Positions 36,783-45,290 are shown, counted from the stretch's first letter. The stretch: DNA of 64,000 bases from Methylomonas sp. LL1 (GCF_015711015.1 NZ_CP064653.1:1922001-1986000); one strand, 5' to 3'. Numbers and translations are program-made. The notes: a model not told the origin generated them from the sequence alone.

Positions 36783-36908
36783 ATGAAAATACTCGAAACC
36801 ATAAAAGATAGGTTTTCAATTTTTTGTCGCCGATACGCACTAAGAGAAGCAGGTTTAATGGGGTTGTTTTTGTTCGTATTCGAAGAATTCTTTAAGGGTG
36901 ATCCGTAA
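36783..36908 (+). CDS. Cassette 2: 41-residue ORF on the opposite strand
   Basis: MKILETIKDRFSIFCRRYAL... has a basic start then a hydrophobic stretch (GLMGLFLFVFEEFF), preceded by GAGG eight bases before the ATG. It runs against the cassette direction and overlaps the 3' end of the 90-residue gene by 17 bases. Convergent tiny genes in cassettes can be toxin- or antitoxin-like, but nothing in the sequence proves this. Confidence 0.5.
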   Translation: MKILETIKDRFSIFCRRYALREAGLMGLFLFVFEEFFKGDP

Positions 36909-37164
36909 ACTGCTTCAGGAACCCTTGTATTAGCGTTAAAACACCAGCATCGCTGTTCTCGAAATGCTCATAAACTTTAGCTATGAAATCCTTTGCTTCG
37001 ATAAGTCCTTGCCTAGTCAGCTCTGCAACAATAGTTTTAATTACTGCTTTCTTGGCGGCATCTAACAGCGGCGATTTCTCTATAGCTTCACAAACAACGG
37101 AGGCTTCCAGTGTGGTACGGAAGCCTCTACCTGTAAGGGAGATTGTGTTTTCGGATTCGCTCAC
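36892..37164 (-). CDS. Cassette 2: 90-residue protein of unknown function
   Basis: Starts at GTG (37164) with TAGGAGCC upstream, just inside the cassette. The protein (MSESENTISLTGRGFR...) is soluble and mostly helical, with no known motif. Its start lies 24 bases after the attC R' core, normal for a cassette gene. Confidence 0.65.
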   Translation of the reverse strand: MSESENTISLTGRGFRTTLEASVVCEAIEKSPLLDAAKKAVIKTIVAELTRQGLIEAKDFIAKVYEHFENSDAGVLTLIQGFLKQFTDHP

Positions 37165-37187
37165 TATTTGGCTCCTAGGGTTGCGAT

Positions 37188-37309
37188 GTATAACGTTACG
37201 GTAAGGCGACCGCCGCTATAGGAAGCTAAGCGAAGCCAATTACCTTGAATTAAATTTGTATTTCAAAACCGCCAACGGGCGGCGGGTCGCTTTGACTGAC
37301 TTGTTAGGC
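37188..37309 (-). other. attC site 1 (122 bp)
   Basis: Minus strand: R'' GCCTAAC (37309-37303) and R' GTTATAC (37194-37188). An inner pairing AAGCGACCCGCCGC / GCGGCGGTCGCCTT forms a long stem. R'' exactly complements the GTTAGGC attI core at 38006-38012, so cassette 1 is intact. Confidence 0.88.
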
Positions 37310-37332
37310 TCTTTAAGTTGCAATTATTTAAA

Positions 37333-37893
37333 TTAACGTTTTTTTGAAAAATTACGAAAGATTGAAAAACAATTTTTATCTATATTCGGTGGTACTGATG
37401 GTATTAATGATTCTTTTATAAAAGGCAAAATACTTTCATAATAATTATTAAAGCAAATATATTCTTTCGAATCTGTACTATTCATTTCTCCTTTAATTCC
37501 CTCTAGTTTTTCAGATTGTTTTACTGCCTCTATTAATTGCGAATGTCGATTTAGTATATGTACATAACACTCATCATGATATTTTTTAATGACATTAATC
37601 TTTTCCTCTAACTCTTGAAAATAAAGTAATTGAAGGGCAATAGCTTCTTCGATAGGAGCTACTGTTCTACAGTCATTAGATTTTTTGTGATTGTCTTCTG
37701 TTATGCCAAGTACATTTAGTCTTTTTTCATTAAGCCAATACTGATTGCTGAATAATAACTTAGCGATTTCTTCAGATTTCTTTTGCAGCAATGATCTGTT
37801 TTCCCTTAATACAGTGTTTTTATGTAACTTATATTGTGTTACGAGAACAGTAATTAAGGCGATAGCCGCCGTAATAATATAACTAATTGACAT
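37333..37893 (-). CDS. Cassette 1: membrane-anchored coiled-coil protein
   Basis: A 186-residue protein from AT-rich DNA. One N-terminal membrane helix (about 3-20) is followed by a basic, helical cytoplasmic part with heptad-like stretches (about 30-130). There are scattered Cys and no recognised domain. It is the first cassette after attI and so the one most likely to be expressed. The 118-bp leader holds a GCTAG / CTAGC inverted repeat (37933-37949). Confidence 0.65.
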   Translation of the reverse strand: MSISYIITAAIALITVLVTQYKLHKNTVLRENRSLLQKKSEEIAKLLFSNQYWLNEKRLNVLGITEDNHKKSNDCRTVAPIEEAIALQLLYFQELEEKINVIKKYHDECYVHILNRHSQLIEAVKQSEKLEGIKGEMNSTDSKEYICFNNYYESILPFIKESLIPSVPPNIDKNCFSIFRNFSKKR

Positions 37894-38005
37894 GGTTAAG
37901 TTACTTTTGAAATTAAAATTATTTATAACGAAGCTAGCACTCAGCTAGCAGGCAACTAATAAAGCTGACGCAGCCAAATTGGAACTGAGCCTTCATCCAA
38001 GAAAA

Positions 38006-38012
38006 GCCTAAC
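38006..38012 (-). other. attI recombination core
   Basis: Minus strand GTTAGGC, 176 bases from the intI start codon. Identified because it is the exact complement of the R'' of cassette 1 (37303-37309). Crossover is expected between G (38012) and TT. Confidence 0.75.
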
Positions 38013-38023
38013 TATTGATTATC

Positions 38024-38160
38024 AGGCAAATCTGCCCGTATAACCTGATATTGACCTACTTTTCAGGCACATTGGCATGCGTATTCGGAAAACTGGGCAT
38101 ATTTGCCTCGATAACTTGCTATTGGCCGGCTATTCAGGCAAATTTGCCTGCATATTTAAT
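38024..38160. repeat. 71-bp tandem duplication with four palindromes in the attI-intI interval
   Basis: Unit 1 from 38024 and unit 2 from 38095 share blocks such as ATAAC.TG.TATTG.CC and TTCAGGCA.ATT. Each has two 14-base palindromes: AGGCAAATCTGCCC (38024), AGGCACATTGGCAT (38065), GGGCATATTTGCCT (38095) and the perfect AGGCAAATTTGCCT (38136). Spacings are 41, 30 and 41. They could be integrase accessory sites or operators controlling intI. Confidence 0.7.
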
Positions 38161-38187
38161 TTGCGACTCACTATAGCCGGTAAGAAA

Positions 38188-39177
38188 ATGATGTCAAGCG
38201 TGAATTCACCTACCTTGCTGGACGACGTTCGCCGCATCATGCGCCTGAAACATTATTCCTTGCACACCGAGCGCACCTATTGCGATTGGATCAAGCAGTT
38301 CATCAAGTTTCACCGGATGACGGAACGGCCGGCTTTGTTCGAGGAAAGCGAGGCCAAGATAGAAGCTTTTTTGAGCCATTTGGCGACGGAACGCCATGTT
38401 GCGGCCGCCACTCAAAATCAGGCGATGAATGCGTTGGTGTTTTTGTACAAACAGGTATTAAATCGGCCGCTGGAACAACGCATAGATGCCATTCGCGCCA
38501 AATCGCACCGGCATATGCCGGTGGTATTATCGGTGGATGAGGTCAAGCAGGTTTTGCCGCGCGTCGAAGGCGTGGCGCAATTGGTGGTTAAGTTACTGTA
38601 CGGCAGTGGGTTGCGGATTACCGAGGCGGTGCGACTAAGGGTGCAGGACATCGATTTTGCCTACAGGCAAGTTACCGTGCGCTCCGGCAAGGGAGATAAG
38701 GACAGGGTGACAACTTTTCCGGCCAGCATGGCGCCATTGCTGCAAAATCATCTGGAGAAGGTGAAGTCGATTCACCAACAAGATTTGGCGGCCGGATTTG
38801 GCGCGGTGTATTTACCGTTTGCGCTGGCCAGGAAGTATCCTAATGCCGAACGGGAATGGGGCTGGCAGTATCTGTTCCCGGCCCGTTCGTTGTCTGCCGA
38901 CCCCTTATCCGGCATTACCCGGCGGCATCATCTCGATCAATCCTTGATTAATAAGGCGATACGGGCGGCCGTGCGGCAGTCAGGTATTGCCAAACGGGCT
39001 TCCGCCCATACCTTCCGCCACAGTTTCGCCACGCATTTGCTGCAACGCGGCACCGATATTCGTACCATTCAGGCATTGTTGGGGCATAGCGAGCTGGAAA
39101 CCACGATGATTTATACCCATGTGTTGAATCAAGGTGGGCAGGGAGTAGTCAGTCCGTTGGACGATTTAGGGGTTTAG
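38188..39177 (+). CDS. intI: Integron integrase
   Basis: A 329-residue tyrosine recombinase with an N-terminal SAM-like core-binding domain (about 8-95). Catalytic residues are R143 (GSGLRITEA), H274 and R277 (HTFRHSF), H300 ([10 protein letters not shown]) and Y309. The integron-specific insertion (about 206-250) reads [18 protein letters not shown] and WQYLFPA, then RRHH; it is absent from XerC/D and needed for attC hairpin recognition. The frame opens at 38077, but that part covers the repeat region, so I start at the ATG at 38188. It appears intact. Confidence 0.95.
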   Translation: MMSSVNSPTLLDDVRRIMRLKHYSLHTERTYCDWIKQFIKFHRMTERPALFEESEAKIEAFLSHLATERHVAAATQNQAMNALVFLYKQVLNRPLEQRIDAIRAKSHRHMPVVLSVDEVKQVLPRVEGVAQLVVKLLYGSGLRITEAVRLRVQDIDFAYRQVTVRSGKGDKDRVTTFPASMAPLLQNHLEKVKSIHQQDLAAGFGAVYLPFALARKYPNAEREWGWQYLFPARSLSADPLSGITRRHHLDQSLINKAIRAAVRQSGIAKRASAHTFRHSFATHLLQRGTDIRTIQALLGHSELETTMIYTHVLNQGGQGVVSPLDDLGV

Positions 39178-39278
39178 TCGTTGGCTTGATAAAATCCCGA
39201 ACAAGTCGGTTACGCTCATGGTTCCACCAAGCCGCGTTTATCTCCGATGGAAATCGAGGTCCATGACTTTTCCGTAGG

Positions 39279-40529
39279 TCAGCCGCCTAGCTCTTGCTTC
39301 AGGCAATTCCGGTCAAGCTCGTTTTCCCAAGCGGAAACCACCAGCGTAGCCACGCCATTTCCGACGAAATTGGTCAGCGAGCGCGCTTCGGACATAAAGC
39401 GATCAATACCGAGGATCAAGGCCAACCCGGCAACGGGGATCGACGGCACGACCGCCAGCGTGGCGGCCAGCGTGATAAACCCGGAACCGGTTACGCCCGC
39501 GGCACCTTTGGAGGTCAGCATCGCCACGCCCAATAGGGTTAACTCATGGCCCCAGCTGAGTTCGATATTCAGGGCTTGGGCGACGAATAAGGCAGCCATC
39601 GCAAGGTAGATATTCGTGCCGTCCAGGTTGAACGAATAGCCGGCGGGGACAACCAGTCCGACCACCGATTTTGAACAACCGAGTCGCTCAAGCTTGTCCA
39701 TCAGGGGGACCAGGGCCGATTCCGATGACGAAGTGCCGAGAACGGTCAACAGCTCTTCCTTGATGTAAGCCAGAAAACGCAGAATGTTGAATCCGGAAAC
39801 CGCCGCGATCAGGCCCAGCACCACGACGACAAACAGGATACACGTCAGGTAGAAGCTCAGCATCAGGTCGACCAGGGGCGTCAGGGCGGCAACGCCATAT
39901 TTGCCGACGGTAAAAGCCATGGCGCCTCCGGCGCCGAGCGGCGCCAGCTTCATGATCAGGTTCATCATGGCGAAAAAAATCCGGGAGCATTCTTGGATAA
40001 AGTGATACACGGTTTTACCGGTTTCACCCAGATGCAGCATCGCGTAACCGAACAGAATAGCCATGAACAACACCTGCAACAGGTCGCCGGAACCGGTGAA
40101 AGCATCGGCAAAAGTCTTCGGAATGATATGCAGAATGAAATCCAGCGCGCTTTGACTCGAGGCGGCCTGGGCATAATTGGATACGGCCTTGGCATCCAGC
40201 GTGGCCGGATCCACGTTAAAGCCTTTTCCCGGCTTGATGATATGCATCACGACCATGGCAATGCATAGAGCCAGCGTCGACACTACTTCGAAGTAGAGTA
40301 GCGCCTTGCCTCCGACCCGGCCTACTTTTTTCATATCCTCGGCGCCGGCTATCCCGAGCACGACCGTGCAAAAAATCACCGGACTGATCAGCATTTTGAC
40401 CAAGGAAATAAAACCATCGCCCAGCGGTTTTAGGGTCACGGCGGCCTCCGGCTTAAAATAGCCCAAGGTACCACCGGCGAGAATGGCCAACAGCACCCAA
40501 AAGTACAGATATCCGGTTAGTTGTTTCAT
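39279..40529 (-). CDS. Dicarboxylate/cation symporter (DctA family)
   Basis: A 416-residue DAACS-family transporter with about eight helices. It has the conserved serine-rich hairpin ([18 protein letters not shown]), the TM7 motif ([10 protein letters not shown]), and the second hairpin ([15 protein letters not shown]). LDGT with the DctA-like C-terminal [21 protein letters not shown] (20+ residues around 385-405) suggests C4-dicarboxylate uptake with protons or Na+. It is convergent with intI. Confidence 0.9.
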   Translation of the reverse strand: MKQLTGYLYFWVLLAILAGGTLGYFKPEAAVTLKPLGDGFISLVKMLISPVIFCTVVLGIAGAEDMKKVGRVGGKALLYFEVVSTLALCIAMVVMHIIKPGKGFNVDPATLDAKAVSNYAQAASSQSALDFILHIIPKTFADAFTGSGDLLQVLFMAILFGYAMLHLGETGKTVYHFIQECSRIFFAMMNLIMKLAPLGAGGAMAFTVGKYGVAALTPLVDLMLSFYLTCILFVVVVLGLIAAVSGFNILRFLAYIKEELLTVLGTSSSESALVPLMDKLERLGCSKSVVGLVVPAGYSFNLDGTNIYLAMAALFVAQALNIELSWGHELTLLGVAMLTSKGAAGVTGSGFITLAATLAVVPSIPVAGLALILGIDRFMSEARSLTNFVGNGVATLVVSAWENELDRNCLKQELGG

Positions 40530-40692
40530 TGAGTCCTCTGCTATTGGTTTTCTTGTACTCGATTAAGCCACTTCGCCGATACAAATGCGAAGAGCTGATT
40601 GGTTTTAGGCGCGCGAGCTGGTTTTACGGTTGCAAGCCACAAAGGCCGTTCCCGCCTGATTACCCTATCGCCCGATTTAAGCATGAAAGAGA
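40530..40692. other. Intergenic sequence upstream of the symporter
   Basis: No gene or clear signal seen. Together with repeat copy B (40693-40813) it fills the 290-base gap before the phosphatase gene. Confidence 0.4.
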
Positions 40693-40813
40693 CTTGGATT
40701 GGGTTGGAAATAAATTCCCTGAATTCATTGGGTCGAATGACCCGTAGGAGCGCCTAGCGAATTCGCCCCTATAGGACATTCGAAATCGGGAACTTATTTT
40801 TGCCGGAATTCTT
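40693..40813 (-). repeat. Dispersed intergenic repeat family 2, copy B (inverted)
   Basis: On the minus strand it runs AAAAATAAGTTCCCGAT, TTCGAATGTCCTATAGG, GCGAATTCGCTAGGCGCT, CGGGTCATTCG, CAATGAATTCAGGGAA, colinear with copy C at 41848-41985. It ends seven bases from the acid phosphatase stop. Confidence 0.75.
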
Positions 40814-40819
40814 ACTCAC

Positions 40820-41668
40820 TCATTGAGCCAGCGAGGGTTGTACCAACAGTGCAGCGTCTTCCGCGGCGCAATCACGATTGGGTTTCAACCCTTTGCCGCG
40901 CACGGCGGCAATTTCAGCCTTGGCCGCCTCGAGATCGGCTAGAAACTCAGGCGCCGCGTGTAGCCTGGCCACGGCGCCGGCCGCTACATTGCGCCCTTGC
41001 ACGACATCACTGTGCCAATGCACGTTGCATACATTGCGGCTCTCGCCAAAGCTACGGCCCCGTAACAGGATGGCGTTGGTTTGTTCCGGCGAAATCTCCG
41101 CCAAAATCAACGCCCATCCCCAACCGATCGCGGTATGGCCGGAAGGATAAGAGCCATCCTTCACCAGCCAGGATTGGTCATTTGGAGTACATAGGGGTTG
41201 GTTGTTCCGGACAAAAGGGCGAACCCGTTTGTAATGATCCTTGGCCGCGCGGGTCGAGCCCCCCACATCACTCAATGTCCGGCGCAACAACCGATACAGA
41301 CGCGGTGTATCGGCCTCGCTGACGGGCGCGTTCAAGGCGCAGGCGAAGGTAGCGGCCGCATGCGGAAAACTCAAATCGGCATCCGAGATGGCCAGCGCCC
41401 AGCGCGGCGTATCGCGCAAGGAGAAACTCCTCCGGCTAATATCCTCATCAAGGGCCAGGGCAGACGAATCAGGTGGCGGAGGCGGCGGGACCAAGGTCAG
41501 ACTATTCGGCAGTTCCGCCGCAGGCAGATAGCCGACGAGACGTTCCGAGGCTCCTGTCAACGTGGAAACAGGTTCATCCCGGACAGTCTGATTAACACAG
41601 CCGGCCACGATGACGCTAAGCACCATGCTCGGGAGGATAGCCCGCCAGCGCATTTTTTTCCTATTCAT
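40820..41668 (-). CDS. Class A acid phosphatase, lipoprotein
   Basis: A 282-residue PAP2-superfamily phosphatase with the full class A signature: KRVRP, SYPSGHTA and ESRNVCNVHWHSD (catalytic His residues in the last two). The N-terminus has a signal peptide ending in the lipobox VAGC, so it is probably a lipidated periplasmic enzyme. It hydrolyses phosphomonoesters. It is flanked on both sides by repeat family 2 in inverted orientation, so the gene may have moved as a unit. Confidence 0.9.
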   Translation of the reverse strand: MNRKKMRWRAILPSMVLSVIVAGCVNQTVRDEPVSTLTGASERLVGYLPAAELPNSLTLVPPPPPPDSSALALDEDISRRSFSLRDTPRWALAISDADLSFPHAAATFACALNAPVSEADTPRLYRLLRRTLSDVGGSTRAAKDHYKRVRPFVRNNQPLCTPNDQSWLVKDGSYPSGHTAIGWGWALILAEISPEQTNAILLRGRSFGESRNVCNVHWHSDVVQGRNVAAGAVARLHAAPEFLADLEAAKAEIAAVRGKGLKPNRDCAAEDAALLVQPSLAQ

Positions 41669-41694
41669 TTATCGCTCCCGTCACTGTGTTAGAG

Positions 41695-41800
41695 CTATTT
41701 TTGAGAAAACTTGCACCCATTGCCTATGCCAAATATTACGTTCGCTGGGCGGACTTGTGCTGAGTGAAACCGAAGTATAAGGCTAACCGAGATAGGCATG
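41695..41800 (+). repeat. Dispersed intergenic repeat family 1, copy d (shortened)
   Basis: Starts TATTTTTGAGAAA, then CCCATTGCCTATGCCAAATA, GTTCGCTGGGCGGACTTGTG and GAAACCGAAGTA. It has the left and middle blocks but lacks the GACTTCGACTCCGCTCAGTC end. Confidence 0.6.
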
Positions 41801-41847
41801 GTCTTGTGCCGAACCAACCGAGGTCTCCATGGGCCTAAAAAACCATT

Positions 41848-41985
41848 TGGATTCCGTCAGAAAAAACTCCCGATATTCGAATATCCTGTAGGGACGAATT
41901 CGCTACGCGCTCTAACGGGTCATTCGCCCAGGGCGATTAAAATCGCCCCAATGAATTCAGGGAAATTATTTCCAACCAAATCCTT
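41848..41985 (+). repeat. Dispersed intergenic repeat family 2, copy C
   Basis: The longest copy: GGATTCCGTCAGAAAAAAC, CCCGATATTCGAATATCC, GACGAATTCGCTACGCGCT, GGGCGATTAAAATCGCCCC (a short palindrome) and CAATGAATTCAGGGAAATTA. It lies on the other side of the phosphatase gene from copy B and in the opposite orientation. Confidence 0.75.
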
Positions 41986-42024
41986 AATCCAGCAAAAACA
42001 CGAACTCCGTCCCGACGGACGCCA

Positions 42025-43188
42025 TCATTCGACTCGACCTTGCCGTAACATTTCCAAGGCCAAATCGGCCATGTTTCTTGAACCTCCGCCCTGGCCCAGG
42101 CGTACTTTTACCAGTTGCAAACCTTGCAGACAAGCGGTTCGATAGGGTTGATCGCTGAGTAAGGCCTCGATTTCCGCCGACAGGCTTTCGGCGCTGACGG
42201 CATCCTGAATCAGCTCTTTGACGATAGAGCGGTCGGCGATGATGTTGGGTAAGCCGATGAACGGGATTTTGACCAATTGCTTACCCAACCAGTAGGTCAA
42301 GGGCGACAGCCGGTAAGCGATCACCATCGGCACGCCCAGCAAGGCGATTTCCAACGACGCCGTGCCGGAAGTAGTCATCACCGCATCGCAGCATTGAATG
42401 GCATCGTAAGCCTGTTGCTTGACCACCTTGATCGCCAGCGGATTGTCCCGCAGATGAAACTGTAACACCGCATCATCAACCGAATCGGCTTGCGGCAGCA
42501 CAAATTGCAGATCCGGATGGTTGCGAGCCAGTAGTTCGGCCGCCTGCAACATTACCGGCAACATGCGTTTGATTTCATTGACCCGACTGCCCGGCAAAAT
42601 GCCGACCACCGGCCGAGCTGGATCCAGGCCGAACAGGTCAAAATCTTCGGCCCGGCCTCGCAACGGTTGAACCTTGTCGACCGAGGGATGGCCGACATAG
42701 CGCACCGGCACGTTTTTAGCCTCGTAATAGGCGGTTTCGAACGGAAATATCACCGCCATCATGTCGATGGCCTTGCCGTAGGTCAACACCCGCCCGGCCC
42801 GCCAGGCCCAGACTTGCGGACTGACGTAGAACAGTACTTTCACGCCCCGACGCTTGGCAAACCGGGCCAGTTTTAAATTGAACTCCTTGTAATCCACGCA
42901 AACCAGCAAATCCGGCTTTTCGTCGGCGACGATAGTTTTCATGACCCGCAAGGCCCGCCGAATTTCACCGTAATGCTTCAGGATTTCAACCAATCCAATC
43001 ACCCCGATACCGGACGAGTCGAAACGGATGTCGATGCCGGCCCGCCGCATTTTATTGCCGCCCATGCCGATGCCGCGCAGCGACGGACACTGCTGTTGCA
43101 ATTCCTGAAACATATGGGCGGCGTGCTGGTCGCCGGAGGATTCACCGGCGCTGAACAGCACGGTGTAGGCTGAATTGGAAACGGTCAT
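42025..43188 (-). CDS. lpxB: Lipid-A-disaccharide synthase
   Basis: A 387-residue GT-B (family GT19) enzyme. It has the start YTVLFSAGESSGDQHAAHMF, GIGMGGNKM, VCVDYKEFNLKLA, VWAWRAGR, GILPGSRVNEI and TTSGTASLEIAL. It joins lipid X to its UDP precursor to form the lipid A disaccharide at the inner membrane surface. The open frame extends to 43236; MTVSNSAYTV at 43188 is the natural start. It follows the gnnB-like gene by 54 bases in the same direction. Confidence 0.95.
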   Translation of the reverse strand: MTVSNSAYTVLFSAGESSGDQHAAHMFQELQQQCPSLRGIGMGGNKMRRAGIDIRFDSSGIGVIGLVEILKHYGEIRRALRVMKTIVADEKPDLLVCVDYKEFNLKLARFAKRRGVKVLFYVSPQVWAWRAGRVLTYGKAIDMMAVIFPFETAYYEAKNVPVRYVGHPSVDKVQPLRGRAEDFDLFGLDPARPVVGILPGSRVNEIKRMLPVMLQAAELLARNHPDLQFVLPQADSVDDAVLQFHLRDNPLAIKVVKQQAYDAIQCCDAVMTTSGTASLEIALLGVPMVIAYRLSPLTYWLGKQLVKIPFIGLPNIIADRSIVKELIQDAVSAESLSAEIEALLSDQPYRTACLQGLQLVKVRLGQGGGSRNMADLALEMLRQGRVE

Positions 43189-43242
43189 AAGATATGAGGT
43201 GGTGAGCCGTGCATTACCTAGGCTCACCCTACGCATTTGAAT

Positions 43243-44340
43243 TTAAGCCGCCAAAACGCCACGGATCACGCCAACAATCCGTTTAACGGTTTCATCGCTC
43301 AAATTGGAACAAATCGGCAACGAGAAACAGCATTCCGCCACCGATTCGGTGACGGGCAGCGACAAACCGGCACAGGTTTCCTTGAACACGTTTTGCCGAT
43401 GCAGCGGTACCGGATAATACACCGCGCAGGCGATTTGATTGTCCTGCAGGGCTTTCATCACCTCGTCGCGCCGATCGCACAATAAGGTGTATTGATGGTA
43501 GACATGCACGCCAACACCGTCTTCATAAGGCGTGGTCAACGGCAAATCGGCCATCAATTCGGAGTACAGGTGGGCGGCATGCCGGCGCGAGGCATTGTAT
43601 TGGTCGATGCGTTTCAGCTTGGCGCGCAACACCACCGCCTGCAATTCGTCGAGACGGCTGTTGTAGCCGATTACGTCATGGTAATAACGCACATCCGAAC
43701 CATGGTTGCGGTATTGCTTGATCTTGGCCGCGGTTTCGTCGCTATTGGTGGTCACGAGGCCACCGTCGCCGAAACAACCTAGATTCTTGCTGGGGAAAAA
43801 GCTGAATCCGGCCGCATCGCCGAAACTACCGGTTTGCTGATTGCTGACGGTGGCGCCAAAAGATTGGGCGCAATCCTCGATCAGTTTCAGACCGTGATTT
43901 TGGCAAATGGCTTTAATCGCTGGCAGATCGGCCGGCTGGCCGAATAAGTGTACCGGCATCACCGCCTTGGTTTTGGCGTTAATGGCCTTGACGATGTTTT
44001 CCGGCGTAATATTGAAGGTACCCGGATCGATATCGACAAACACCGGCGTCGCGCCGACGTATTTGATGGCCTCGGCGGTGGCGATAAAGGTAAAAGCGCT
44101 GGTGATAACTTCGTCGCCGGGGCCTATGCCTTCCGCCAGCAGCGCCAGATGCAGCGCATCGGTGCCGGAAGCGCAGCCGATGGCGTGTTTGACGCCCAGA
44201 TAGTCGGCGGCTTCCTTTTCGAAAGCCTGCACATTCGGCCCCAGGATAAAGGCGCAATTGTCCAGTGTGTCGGCAAAGCCGCTAACGATTTCATCTTGAA
44301 TTTCGGCGTATTGCGCCTTCAGATTAACCATGGGGATCAT
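43243..44340 (-). CDS. gnnB: DegT/DnrJ/EryC1 aminotransferase, GnnB-like
   Basis: A 365-residue PLP aminotransferase with GCASGTDALHLALLA, EDCAQSFGA and the cofactor Lys in FSFFPSKNLGCFGDGG. It lies between a Gfo/Idh dehydrogenase and lpxB. In Acidithiobacillus ferrooxidans GnnA and GnnB turn UDP-GlcNAc into UDP-2-acetamido-3-amino-2,3-dideoxyglucose for amide-linked lipid A, and their genes sit among the lpx genes. The same order here is the basis of the call; a WbpE-type O-antigen sugar role is the main alternative. Start at ATG 44340, not the upstream extension. Confidence 0.7.
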   Translation of the reverse strand: MIPMVNLKAQYAEIQDEIVSGFADTLDNCAFILGPNVQAFEKEAADYLGVKHAIGCASGTDALHLALLAEGIGPGDEVITSAFTFIATAEAIKYVGATPVFVDIDPGTFNITPENIVKAINAKTKAVMPVHLFGQPADLPAIKAICQNHGLKLIEDCAQSFGATVSNQQTGSFGDAAGFSFFPSKNLGCFGDGGLVTTNSDETAAKIKQYRNHGSDVRYYHDVIGYNSRLDELQAVVLRAKLKRIDQYNASRRHAAHLYSELMADLPLTTPYEDGVGVHVYHQYTLLCDRRDEVMKALQDNQIACAVYYPVPLHRQNVFKETCAGLSLPVTESVAECCFSLPICSNLSDETVKRIVGVIRGVLAA

Positions 44341-44351
44341 AACGTTGGCCT

Positions 44352-45290
44352 CTAACCGTGTTTCAGGAATTTGGTGATTTCGATGGCGGTAGCCAGCGCC
44401 TTGCGCCCTGCCTCGCCCGGTACCAGCGGATTTTCGCCGGTCTTGATGCAATTGACAAAATGTTTGATTTCCTCGAACAGCGCATCACCGCTCTCGAATA
44501 CCGATTCTTCGGTAACGATCTCGGGAATGCCGGGGAACATTTCCTTCTCGCCGGTTCTATGCTTGACCAACACCCGGTTCTGAAAATCGACGGAAATATA
44601 GGAACAGGGCCGGAACATGCGCATCTTGCGTTCCATTTTCATGCTGATCCGGCTGGCGGTAACATTGGCGACGCAGCCGTTTTTAAAGGTGATGCGGGCA
44701 TTGGCGATGTCGGTACCCTGGGTCAGCACCGCGGTTCCGCTGGCATCGATTTTTTCCACCTCGGAATCGACCAAGGCCAGAATGATGTCGATATCGTGGA
44801 TCATCAAATCCAACACCACGCTGACGTCGTTGGCGCGGGGGTTAAACGGCGACAAGCGGTGCGATTCGATGAACAGCGGCTTGTCTTCCATTTTTTCCAG
44901 GCCCCGGACCGCCGGATTAAAGCGCTCCAAATGGCCGACCTGCAAAGTCACATTTTTTTCCCTGGCAATCGCGATCAGATCGTCGGCTTCCTCGACGGTA
45001 ACGGTAATTGGTTTCTCGACTAAAACATGAGTGCCGGCATTCAGAAAATCGCGTGAAACGCGGTGGTGAAGACTGGTAGGCACCACCACGCTGACGGCAT
45101 CGACCTGTCCCAGTAAGGGCTGATAATCGGTCATGGCTTCCGCGCCATACAACTGCGCCACCTGCGCCGCAGCATCGGGATTGATGTCGACCACGGCGAC
45201 TAATTCACAATCTTTTAATGAAGCATATTTCTCCGCATGAAATTTTCCCAAATAGCCTGCACCGATAACAGCACATTTCAGTTTACTCAT
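44352..45290 (-). CDS. gnnA: Gfo/Idh/MocA family dehydrogenase, GnnA-like
   Basis: A 312-residue NAD(P)-dependent oxidoreductase: Rossmann start CAVIGAGYLGKFHAEKYA, the EKP motif (HVLVEKPITVT) and the catalytic-region DLMIHDIDI. By neighbourhood it should oxidise the 3-OH of UDP-GlcNAc to the 3-keto sugar, the substrate of the adjacent aminotransferase (11-base gap). The start at 45290 (MSKLKCAVIG) is preferred over 45314. The ~280 bases before it hold no gene. Confidence 0.7.
   Translation of the reverse strand: MSKLKCAVIGAGYLGKFHAEKYASLKDCELVAVVDINPDAAAQVAQLYGAEAMTDYQPLLGQVDAVSVVVPTSLHHRVSRDFLNAGTHVLVEKPITVTVEEADDLIAIAREKNVTLQVGHLERFNPAVRGLEKMEDKPLFIESHRLSPFNPRANDVSVVLDLMIHDIDIILALVDSEVEKIDASGTAVLTQGTDIANARITFKNGCVANVTASRISMKMERKMRMFRPCSYISVDFQNRVLVKHRTGEKEMFPGIPEIVTEESVFESGDALFEEIKHFVNCIKTGENPLVPGEAGRKALATAIEITKFLKHG

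Larger units (their letters stand above)
35115..39177. mobile_element. Chromosomal integron: intI, attI and four-plus gene cassettes
   Basis: intI (+) lies at 38188-39177 and the attI core at 38006-38012. Cassettes read leftward (-): cassette 1, 37194-38011; cassette 2, 36699-37193; cassette 3, 35624-36698 (disrupted by an IS91-type fragment); cassette 4, 35115-35623; a fifth, starting at 35114, has no visible attC. Cassette limits use the G|TT crossover rule. For cassettes 1, 2 and 4 the R'' box is the exact complement of the core at the cassette's 5' edge (GTTAGGC, GTTATAC, GTTAGGC); cassette 3 differs by one base (GTTGGAC against GTTGGGC). The orientation, with intI divergent from the cassettes, is the standard one. 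Confidence 0.88.

Noticed and set aside
37921-37950. A fifth attC-like site (TTATAAC plus GCTAG/CTAGC hairpin) before cassette 1
   Set aside because: No matching R'' partner was found, and the attI core at 38006-38012 already fits the cassette-1 boundary.
38164-38176. CGACTCACTATAG, identical to 13 bases of the phage T7 promoter, just before intI
   Set aside because: The AT-rich upstream part (TAATA) needed by T7 polymerase is not matched, and no phage polymerase is present. Probably chance.
38077-38187. N-terminal extension of intI
   Set aside because: The added 37 codons are encoded by the palindromic repeat region and are not part of the integrase fold.
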